64,000 nt of DNA from Acidovorax delafieldii (GTDB lineage Bacteria > Pseudomonadota > Gammaproteobacteria > Burkholderiales > Burkholderiaceae_C). Positions 24,824 to 33,300 of the stretch are shown here, piece after piece. Both the position numbers and the translations under genes were made by a program. The stretch spans positions 1 to 64,000 of the forward strand of contig DFQQ01000027.1 of the NCBI GenBank assembly GCA_002377855.1, given 5' to 3'. The notes under the pieces were generated by a model. That model was not told where the DNA came from and did not search any database. It was given only the letters and a program-made list of their open reading frames with translations. Within the stretch, counting starts at the first letter, position 1. Each line of letters begins with the position of its first letter.

Positions 24824-26688
24824 TCTTCAGCTCCTTTCTGGGCCGTGAGGCCCACCAAACTGTGTGCTGGCAAGGTCCACGGCGCGTTGGCAGGGAAATC
24901 GCACCTGCCGTTCCCGCCCCAGCGGGGGTCTTCTGAACTCCAGAATTGCTCCCACTGCGCCTGCTCTGGTGGAGCCAGCAAGGGCTCGGGCATGACTGCC
25001 AGCGAAAGCGCCGGGCCGAGATTCACCAAGAGCAGCCTGTCGTCCCCTTCATGGCCCATGAACCTCAGCGCGAACGCTTCAGCGCCCAGTACCGCCCCGT
25101 GCAGCCGGCTGGCGTCTTGACTGCTGAAGACTGGATCTTCGCGACGCAGTCTCAGCAATTCCTTGTGCATGGCAAACACGTGCGCGTTGATGGTTCTTTC
25201 TTCGTGCAACAGTTTTGAGCGCAAAAAAGTGCTCTCGCTGGATGGATCCGAAAGCAACTGCGTTTCATCGCCGGCAGCCAAACCAGGAAACTGCCGAAGA
25301 AATTCGGCACGGCCCGCTCGCACCTTGCTCGCCAGTTCACCCTCATGTCCTGCGAAATAAAGAAAGGGTGAGCTGGCGGCAAACTCCTGCCCCTGAAAGA
25401 GGAGTGGCGTTGCAGGGGAGAGCAGCAACAAAGCGGTCAGCGCGCGCATGCGCCCTGGCGTTGTCAGTGCATGGAGCCGTTGCCCTCGGGCGCTGTTGGC
25501 GATCTGGTCATGGTTCTGCAGAAAGCTGATGAATGCGTTGGCTGGAAGATCCAACGCGGGGCGACCGCGGCGCTGGTTTTGCCAGGCATAGTGCTGGCCT
25601 TGGTAGAGGTAGCCCCAGCGCGTTCCACTGATCAGCTCCTGCGGGGTGCCGCGTGTTTGGCTGAAGTAGGCCTCGGCCATGCCCGTGGCCGCTACCTTGA
25701 AGCTGTGATGCAGATCATCGTTCCACAACGCGTCTATTCCGCAACCGCCTTTGTCGACGGGGCGCACCAAGCGCGAGTCTTGGGGCTCATTTTCTGCGGT
25801 CACCCATATGCAACGGCCACCCGCTGCGGAACGTGCCGCTTCAACAATATCGATGAGGATGTGGCGAGGCCCTGCGTCGTGAATCGATTGCGTCGCGTCC
25901 AGGCGAAAGCCGTCAACGTGGAATTCGCGAATCCAATAAGCAGCGTTTTGCGCGAAGAACTCTCGAACGGGCTGGCTTTCTTCGCCGTCAAAGTTGATGG
26001 CGTCGCCCCACTCCGTCGCGTATTTTTCAGTGAAGTAATACGGAGAAAACTTCGACAAGTAGTTGCCGGATGGCCCCAGGTGGTTGTAGACAACATCCAA
26101 TATCACTGCGAGGCCCAGCGCATGCGCCTGGTTGATGAAGGCACGCAATTCGTCAGGCCTTCCATACCAACGCGAAGGCGAAAACAAGTTGACTCCGTCG
26201 TAACCCCAGCCAAAGCGGCCGTCGAACTCGTTGACTGGCATGAGCTCGATGGCCGTGATCCCTAGCTCACGCAACACGGGTAGGAGTTTCTGTGCCGCCG
26301 CGTACGTGCCTTCCGGCGTGAACGTGCCCACATGCATTTCATAAAGCACTTGCCCGTGGCGAGAAATTCCGGGCCATTCGGCGTCTGTCCATCGGAATGA
26401 AAACGGGTCCATCACTTCAGAGGGCCCATGAGGTCCCTCTGGCTGAAACCGAGAAGCCGGGTCAGGAAATGCTTCGCCTCCGTCGATGCGGTAGCGGTAC
26501 CGGGTCCCGGCGGGCGCCTCTATGGCTCCCGTGAAATATCCCGCGTCTGTTGCCGACAACGGGAACACCTCCTGGGTGGCGCTCAGCACAACGTCCACCT
26601 GTTGGGCGAGTGGCGCCCAAACGCGAAAGGTAGTCAGGTCGGAGTGGTTGGGGCATAGGTGCGCCCCCAGAGCGTGCGCGCTTGGCAT
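24820..26688 (-). CDS. treZ: Malto-oligosyltrehalose trehalohydrolase
   Basis: About 622 residues from the ATG at 26688. An N-terminal beta-sandwich (TTFRVWAPLAQQVDVVLS) is followed by a GH13 barrel with YEMHVGTFTPEGTYAAAQKL, ELMPVNEFDGRFGWGYDGV, the nucleophile Asp in GFRLDATQSIHD, the acid Glu in VTAENEPQ and FLQNHDQIANSARG. TreZ releases trehalose from maltooligosyl-trehalose made by TreY; no treY is in this window. The start is uncertain: an upstream Met at 26766 adds a Cys/Arg-rich lead with no ribosome site. Confidence 0.92.
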   Translation of the reverse strand: MPSAHALGAHLCPNHSDLTTFRVWAPLAQQVDVVLSATQEVFPLSATDAGYFTGAIEAPAGTRYRYRIDGGEAFPDPASRFQPEGPHGPSEVMDPFSFRWTDAEWPGISRHGQVLYEMHVGTFTPEGTYAAAQKLLPVLRELGITAIELMPVNEFDGRFGWGYDGVNLFSPSRWYGRPDELRAFINQAHALGLAVILDVVYNHLGPSGNYLSKFSPYYFTEKYATEWGDAINFDGEESQPVREFFAQNAAYWIREFHVDGFRLDATQSIHDAGPRHILIDIVEAARSAAGGRCIWVTAENEPQDSRLVRPVDKGGCGIDALWNDDLHHSFKVAATGMAEAYFSQTRGTPQELISGTRWGYLYQGQHYAWQNQRRGRPALDLPANAFISFLQNHDQIANSARGQRLHALTTPGRMRALTALLLLSPATPLLFQGQEFAASSPFLYFAGHEGELASKVRAGRAEFLRQFPGLAAGDETQLLSDPSSESTFLRSKLLHEERTINAHVFAMHKELLRLRREDPVFSSQDASRLHGAVLGAEAFALRFMGHEGDDRLLLVNLGPALSLAVMPEPLLAPPEQAQWEQFWSSEDPRWGGNGRCDFPANAPWTLPAHSLVGLTAQKGAED

Positions 26689-26914
26689 GGGGCGCAATGC
26701 TCGTGCGCGACATCCTTGCTGTGTGTAGGACCTTTGCGCGACATGTGCGCAGCCAATTTCCGCCAATTGAGATGCACCCGGCCTGGCCCTTTGTGGGCGC
26801 GTTCCGTCTCGGTGAGAGAAGAGATTGCGGCCGCCTACCCGGCAGGGGAGTCAAACGGCGCGATGCGATCGGCTGGGGTGTCCCTGGGCGTGATGAGGCG
26901 CCCGATGCATGAAA

Positions 26915-27001
26915 TCAAAACCGACTTGCTGCCGTCAGTATTGCCGTAGCAACGGCCACCGCAATCGCCTGCAAGCCCACAACCCAGAACCAGATCGGCA
27001 T
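26915..27001 (-). CDS. Very small single-pass membrane protein, 28 residues
   Basis: A strong ribosome site AGGAGG with 7 bp spacing precedes an ATG at 27001. It opens a 28-codon frame: MPIWFWVVGLQAIAVAVATA, then ILTAASRF and a TGA at 26915-26917. The peptide is almost entirely one membrane helix. No family is recognised. It lies upstream of, and in the same direction as, treZ but 226 bp away, so a separate unit is possible. Too short for most gene finders. Confidence 0.5.
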   Translation of the reverse strand: MPIWFWVVGLQAIAVAVATAILTAASRF

Positions 27002-27273
27002 GATGCATCCTCCTGTGAAGACCGTGAGGATAGGTATCCGTCGCACGGGTGAAAGCCGGATCACCGCCTGCTGTCGTGTAAGCGCAGTCTGACAACCGGG
27101 AGCTATCCAGCACTGTTTGCACGAACAGCCTGCCTGTCCGCGACCGAGGGCGTTACAAACCTTGCGCCTGGTCATTGCACACACGCTTGCCTGCGGAGAC
27201 GCGCCTACCCAACACAAGCATTGCCGGTTGCATCAAGAGTCGTGCAGCGGGAACGACCCGGTTCGAGCGCCCA
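27002..27273. other. Intergenic region, no gene seen
   Basis: Between the small membrane gene and the MITE-like repeat. It would carry the promoter of the small gene. Together with the repeat and the chemoreceptor leader this makes a 600 bp gene-free stretch. Confidence 0.3.
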
Positions 27274-27439
27274 ATGGACCCTCCGCACGAATCGCCGCGC
27301 CGTGTCCATTGCGGTCTCGAGCGGTCTGCGGCGTTGCAAATACTCGCAATAGCTACGGCTATTGCTGCGTTTTGTGCCTTGCAGCCGATCCCGATCCGCA
27401 GTGCAGCTTTACCGCTCGATTCGTGCAGACGGTCCCTAG
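27274..27439. repeat. MITE-like dispersed repeat, copy A
   Basis: About 166 bp bounded by inverted repeats GGACCCTCCGCACGAATC (27276-27293) and GATTCGTGCAGACGGTCC (27418-27435), 16 of 18 matching. Near the middle is the perfect stem AATAGC-TACG-GCTATT (27348-27363). The whole unit is homologous, in opposite orientation, to 47102-47277. It encodes no protein. Size and ends fit a non-autonomous miniature element. Confidence 0.75.
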
Positions 27440-27603
27440 CGGGCGATGTATGGCGTAAAGGGGGGAGGGGCTATTCTTTTGATAATTATTACCAATCAGT
27501 CTCTTTTTATTCGACAAAGTAGAATTGGTAACTAATTGCAAATTAATGTGGAGGCCACGCGCCCTGCAGCCCTTACGCATACCAACTCACCTGAGGTTTA
27601 TCG

Positions 27604-29226
27604 ATGCACACATGGAAAATTAGCCAACGCTTGATGGCGGGCTTCGGCCTGGTGGTTCTGGCGTTGCTGGGAATGTCGGTCTTCAGCGTGCTCATTGCAC
27701 GCGGCATTGACGGCGCGCTCACGGCCAACGCCACCCAGAATGCGGTCATTCAGCGTGCAGCCATCAACTTTCGCGGGTCTGCGCATGACCGCTCTATTGC
27801 AGTGCGCGATGTGGTGCTCGCACCCACCGAAGACGCGCGCAAAAAGGAGATGGAGTCCATTGCACGGTTGGCGGACTTCTACGCCAAGTCGGCTGCGCAA
27901 CTGGATGACGTACTCAAATCCGCTGCGCAGGTCCCGCCTGAGGTGGGCCCCATGGTGCAGTCCCTCAAGGACATTGAGGCGCGCACGGTGGCTACCACGG
28001 CCAAAGTGGTAGCGCTGATGCAGGCGGGTGACCGCACTGGTGCCGAGGCCCTGCTGTGGTCCGAGGCCAAACCGCAGTACGAACAATGGCTGGCCGCCGC
28101 GAACAAGCTCATCGATTACGAAGAGGCGCGGATCATCAAAAACAGCCAGATGGCGAACCAGGATGCGAGCCAGTTCACCGGCGTCATGTTGTCCATCACC
28201 TTGCTGGCAGTGCTCATCAGCGTGGCGGTCACCGTGTTGGTGTCACGCAGCATCAGCCGTGAACTGGGCGCCGAGCCGAGCGAGGTGCGCTCGGTGGTCC
28301 AGGCCATCCAGCAGGGCGACCTCACCATGGCCGTGCACGTCAAGGCGGGTGACACGGGAAGTGTGATGGTGGCCGTGCGCGATATGCAGCAACGTTTTCA
28401 CGAACTCGTTTCCGCCGTGCGGGACAACGTTGAGCAACTGCGCGCCACCAGCAACGACATCAGCACCGGCAATCAGAATCTTGGTCAGCGCACCGAGCAA
28501 GCTGCCAGCAGCCTGGAGCAAACTGCCGCCAGCATGGAAGAGCTGACTGCGACGGTGCGCCAGAGCGCAGACTCGGCACGCCAGGCCAACCAGCTGGCAA
28601 CCACAGCGGCTGGAACCGCCACCCGGGGGGGTGAAGTGATGCAGCAAGTCGTGACTACCATGCAAGACATTCACCAGAGCAGCCAGAAGATTGCCGACAT
28701 CATCGGCGTCATCGACGGCATCGCTTTTCAGACGAACATCCTGGCGCTGAATGCCGCCGTGGAAGCCGCGCGCGCGGGTGAGCAGGGGCGGGGTTTTGCT
28801 GTAGTGGCCACCGAGGTGCGCAGCCTGGCGCAGCGCAGTGCCGAAGCAGCCAAGGAGATCAAGTCGCTGATTCAGTCGAGTGTGGACAAGGTGGGCTCTG
28901 GCGCTGAACTGGTGGCCAACGCTGGTGAGACCATGAACGAAATCGTGCAGGGCGTTCAGCGCGTCAACGGCATCATTGGTGAGATCAGCACCGCGGCTGC
29001 CGAACAGAGCGATGGCATCTCGCAAGTGAACGTTGCCGTAAGCCAGCTGGACCAGATGACGCAGCAAAACGGCGCACTGGTGGGCGAAAGCACCGCCGCC
29101 GCCGATCACTTGCGCAGCCAGGCGCAGCGCCTTGCCGACTTGGTGGCGGTTTTCCAGATTCACGGGAGCAACCAGAGCGGTTCGCTCACCCTCGTCCGGC
29201 CTCAGGTGCGCCAGATCGGGCGTTGA
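27604..29226 (+). CDS. Methyl-accepting chemotaxis protein
   Basis: 540 residues. TM1 (residues ~10-32, LMAGFGLVVLALLGMSVFSV), a periplasmic four-helix-bundle sensor domain (~35-190), TM2 (~192-212), a HAMP domain, and a cytoplasmic signalling domain with the hairpin tip IDGIAFQTNILALNAAVEAA, then RAGEQGRGFAVVATEVRSLA. The C-terminus ends VRPQVRQIGR, with no NWETF pentapeptide for CheR docking. It would detect a ligand outside the cytoplasm and control CheA. No che genes are adjacent. TGAGG precedes the ATG. Confidence 0.93.
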   Translation: MHTWKISQRLMAGFGLVVLALLGMSVFSVLIARGIDGALTANATQNAVIQRAAINFRGSAHDRSIAVRDVVLAPTEDARKKEMESIARLADFYAKSAAQLDDVLKSAAQVPPEVGPMVQSLKDIEARTVATTAKVVALMQAGDRTGAEALLWSEAKPQYEQWLAAANKLIDYEEARIIKNSQMANQDASQFTGVMLSITLLAVLISVAVTVLVSRSISRELGAEPSEVRSVVQAIQQGDLTMAVHVKAGDTGSVMVAVRDMQQRFHELVSAVRDNVEQLRATSNDISTGNQNLGQRTEQAASSLEQTAASMEELTATVRQSADSARQANQLATTAAGTATRGGEVMQQVVTTMQDIHQSSQKIADIIGVIDGIAFQTNILALNAAVEAARAGEQGRGFAVVATEVRSLAQRSAEAAKEIKSLIQSSVDKVGSGAELVANAGETMNEIVQGVQRVNGIIGEISTAAAEQSDGISQVNVAVSQLDQMTQQNGALVGESTAAADHLRSQAQRLADLVAVFQIHGSNQSGSLTLVRPQVRQIGR

Positions 29227-29520
29227 TGGGCGATGGGGGACCCGTGCCGAAGCGGCTGCATGGGCCACACCCCACGGCGGTACGGCGCGGTGCACCAACG
29301 CGTATCTGAAAGGGTCCGGGTCTGCGCCTGATCAAGCTTCCCCTTTGTCACCACAGCAAAATCCTGCGCCCGGCAGGCATGGGCAGACCTGTTTGCGTGT
29401 CATGCCGCAGGCACCGTGGCCGCAGTTGGCGCATTGCCGCGCCTGCGCGCAAACGGTGCTTCCAAAGGCCACAGCCTGCAGTTAGAGTGGCGCTTGGCGA
29501 CCAAGGATCCGGATCGAAAC
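29227..29520. other. Intergenic region upstream of the phosphatase-kinase pair
   Basis: 294 bp, no recognisable gene; it must contain the promoter for the phosphatase and hybrid kinase operon. Confidence 0.3.
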
Positions 29521-30333
29521 ATGAAAACCACAAGCGTTGTTGCTGGGGAAATGGGCTGGGCTGGCCGAGGGGAGGGCAAGGCACTGGCAATAGCGAAAAC
29601 CCTGCGGCAACTGCCGTCGCCACGCAGGCGTTCGCAGGCGACGTTGCGCCTTTTTTTGGCCCCGTGTCTGCTGGTCCTTGGCGCCGTGCTGGCCGGCACT
29701 GCTGGCGCGGCGGAATTCACCCAGGGTGCCTCTGCCCGGCAGGGCCAACCCGCCTCCGTGCCCGCCAAATTTGTGGAGGTCCCTGCCAGTGGGAACCTGT
29801 TGCGCCAGCTGGCCGCGGGCGGCTATGCCTTGTATTTGCGGCACGGTACCACCAACAATGCCGTTCCCGACCGTACCCCCCATGTGGACCTCAACGACTG
29901 CAGCACCCAGCGCCCCTTGACTGAGGACGGCCGCCAATTGATGGCCCGGGTGGGAGAGTCCATCCGCAAGGCGGACATCCGCATTGGGGAGTTCCGGGTC
30001 AGCCCGATGTGCCGTGCCCGCGAGAGTGCAGAAGCCGCATTTCCGGCACTCTCGCCGGTGGTCGACAACCGCCTCATCTACCTGGCCAATTTCACGGAGG
30101 CAGACAAGGCGCCCATCGTGGCCAATACGCGCAGGTTGCTTTCCACTCCTGTGCCGCTTGGCAGCAACCGGCTGGTCCTGGCCCATGCGCCCAACCTCAT
30201 GGACTTGATCGGCTACTTCCCCAAGGAAGGCACCCTGGTGGTATTTCGGCCCAAGGGGGAGGCGGGCTTTGAATACGTTGCCAGCATTGCGCCCGGGCTG
30301 TGGAGTGACTTGTTGCGTCAGGGCAAAAAATGA
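29521..30333 (+). CDS. Periplasmic/membrane-anchored histidine phosphatase family protein
   Basis: 270 residues. A basic N-terminal stretch of ~45 residues precedes a membrane segment or signal (LRLFLAPCLLVLGAVLAGTA), then a histidine-phosphatase core: the catalytic RHG in ALYLRHGTTNNA, the Arg in VSPMCRARESAEAAF, and the second His in LVLAHAPNLMD. The class includes Ais-like LPS-core phosphatases and SixA-like phosphohistidine phosphatases. Its stop overlaps the start of the giant hybrid kinase by 4 bp. That coupling suggests a role in the same pathway, though an exported phosphatase would not reach the kinase's cytoplasmic phosphohistidines. The unusually long N-terminus before the helix is odd. 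Confidence 0.75.
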   Translation: MKTTSVVAGEMGWAGRGEGKALAIAKTLRQLPSPRRRSQATLRLFLAPCLLVLGAVLAGTAGAAEFTQGASARQGQPASVPAKFVEVPASGNLLRQLAAGGYALYLRHGTTNNAVPDRTPHVDLNDCSTQRPLTEDGRQLMARVGESIRKADIRIGEFRVSPMCRARESAEAAFPALSPVVDNRLIYLANFTEADKAPIVANTRRLLSTPVPLGSNRLVLAHAPNLMDLIGYFPKEGTLVVFRPKGEAGFEYVASIAPGLWSDLLRQGKK

Positions 30334-33300
30334 AGCGCTTTCGCCACCTCTTGTCTCCCTACACGCTGACCCTGATCCTGCCCGTGGCGCTGGCCGCAGC
30401 GTTGACGGGCGGGCTCAATCTGATGTCCTTTCTGGAGTTGCAGGGCGACCATCGCGTGGCCAGGGCGCAGCAATTACAAGACTCCAACGAAATCAAGCTC
30501 ACCCGCAACTTCAACCAGGAAATCGCAACCATCCAGGACCAAGTCGCGGATTTGCTGGAGCAGGCCAGCGCAGGCAAGGTCGATGAGGCGGGGGCCTACC
30601 TGTTTCATGCGCAGCTGATCAACAGGCTGGCCGCCCTTGAGCAGCGGCTGCTGACACTCAAGGAAGCGGTGGGGGAGGAAAACCTGCGCGACCTGCAGGA
30701 GGACTTCCTGGCGTACCGCAACGCGATCATCCAGGCCACGGATCTGGCCGCGATCGATCCGCCCAATGCCATGCGCCACGCCTACCGGGCGACCCTGAAT
30801 CACTTGCACTTTTCGCAAAAGTCCCGCGCCATCGCCACGCTCGTCATGGAGCGGGCGGACCACCGCAGCGAGTTGAGGGAGGAGAAATTTCAATCGCACG
30901 CCATGCGCAATGCCGTGGTCGGAGCGCTCTTGATGCTGGCGATGATGGCCATGTGGGTTCTGCTGGTGCTGCGGCTGAGCGCCCGCATGTCGCTGTTGAC
31001 GGCTACGCTGGACGAGCTGGCCAAGGGAGTCGTCAATCCGGCGTCTCTCAAGGGGGTGCAGGCCATGGCGGGGTACAAGGCCAGGTTGTGGAGCAATCTG
31101 GCGCACGCGGTGCTCGCGTTCCGGGACACCAGCCTCGCGCACCGCAAAGCACAGTACGAGCTGGGCGAGCGCATGAAGGAAATCACTTGCCTGTACGAAG
31201 TGATGAACCTCACCGAAGACCCCAGGCGCGCGTTGGACGAGATTCTGGAGGCCATAGTGCAGCGCTTGCCGCAAGCCATGCGCTACCCCGATCTTGCTGC
31301 GGGGTGGATTGACTATGACGGGCGCCGCTATGGCAGCAGCGCCATTGGCGAACACTTGAGTGTGCGCTTTGGCAGTGCGTCGGGCCAGGGCGGGCAACTG
31401 GGGCTCACATACCTGCGGGCCCTTCCGCCAGACGCTGGAGAACCTTTCATTGCCGAGGAGCGGTCACTGTTCGAGGCGCTGGGCAAGCGCATGACCAATC
31501 TCATCGAGCGACGGCGGACCGAGCGAGAGCTGGAGCAAACAGACCGCGCCCTGCGCACGGCCCGGCAATGCGGGCAGCTGCTGATCCATGCCGATCATGA
31601 AGAACAGCTCATGCAGGGCATATGCCGCCTGGCTGTAGAGGTAGGGGGCTATCGGATGGCCTGGGTGGGCTGGGCGGAAAACGACGAGGCACGCACCGTG
31701 CGCCCCGTGGCCAGCTTTGGGTTCGACGACAACTATCTGGAGACGGCGCGCATATCCTGGGCCGATGTGGCGCACGGGCGGGGCACCACTGGCACCGCGA
31801 TCCGTGAACGGCGCACCGTGGTGAGCCGCGACATCCTGACCAACCCTGCCCTGGCCCCCTGGCGTGACGCAGCCGTGCTGCGCGGCTACGGCGCCGCCAT
31901 TGCACTGCCGCTGATGGGGGAGGGTGACCGCTGCCTGGGGGCCCTGTGTCTGCATGCGCAGGAGCCCGACGCGTTCAGCGATGCGGAAGTCGAGCTGCTC
32001 ACCGAAATGGCCAGCGACCTCTCATTCGGCATACGCACGCTGCGTGTGCGCGATGCATTCAAGGCCAGCCACGCCCAACTGCAAAAGCTGTCGCTGGTGG
32101 TGGAGCAGAGCCCCAACGCTATCATCGTGACCGACCTGGAAGCAAATATTGAGTATGTGAACGATGCGTTTGTGCGCAACACCGGCTTCACGCGTGAGGA
32201 AGTTCTGGGCAATAACCCGCGGTTGCTCAAATCAGGAAAAACGCCACAGGCCACCTACGAGGACATGTGGACGACACTGCTGGGTGGACGCACCTGGATC
32301 GGTGAATTCGTCAACCTGTCGCGCGACGGCAAGGAACGGATCGAGACGGCCATCATCGTCCCGCTGATCCAGAGCGATGGACGGGTGTCGCACTACGTGG
32401 CCATCAAGGAAGACATCACGGCCAAGCGCCAGCAGGAGGAGCAACTGCGCAAGCTGGTCCTGGCCGTGGAGCAGAGCCCCGAAAGCATCGTCATCACCAA
32501 CACCGAGGCTCAGATCGAGTACGTCAACGAGGCCTTCGAACGCATCACCGGCTACCACCGCAGCGAAGCCATCGGGCTGAACCCGCGCGTCCTCAAATCC
32601 GGCCGCACGCCCAAGGCCACGCATGACGCGATGTGGGCGGCGCTCACGCGCGGCGAGATCTGGCGCGGCGAGCTCATCAACCGTCGCAAGGACGGTAGCG
32701 AGTACGTGGAGTTCGCCACCATCGCGCCCATTCACCAGGCTGGCGGCGCCATTACCCACTTTTTGGCCATCAAGGAAGACATCACCGACAAAAAGCGCAT
32801 GAGCGATGAACTGGATCGCCACCGCATGCACCTGGAGGAGCTGGTGGCCCTGCGCACGCATGAACTGGACGCCGCGCTGCGCGAGCAAAGTGCGCTGTTC
32901 GAGGCAGCCAGCGTGGGCATCGTGTTGCTGCGTGACCGCACCATCCTGCGCTGCAACCGGATGCTGGACGACATGATGGGCTACTCGATGGGCGAGCAGA
33001 TCGGCCGCAGCGTGCGTACCTGGTACCCCAACGACGCGGCTTTCGTCAAAGCCGGTGAAGAGGTGTACGGCCGGGCGGACCTGGGTGAGGTGCACACGGC
33101 CGAGCGTGAACTGGTGCGCAAGGATGGCAGTCCCTTCTGGGCGCGGCTGTCGGCCCGCGCCATTGACGCAACGGGCGTCTCGCAAGACCTGGTCTGCATC
33201 GTGGAGGACATCACCCTGGAGCGCGCGGCCATGGCCGAAATCAAGCAGGCCCATGCGTTGGCGGAATCTGCCAACCGCAGCAAAAGCGACTTTTTGGCCA

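Noticed and set aside
27470..27505. GATAATTATTACCAAT as a Fur box or sigma-28 element upstream of the chemoreceptor gene
   Set aside because: Too few matches to the 19 bp Fur consensus, and the TAAA to GATAA spacing is wrong for a sigma-28 promoter.
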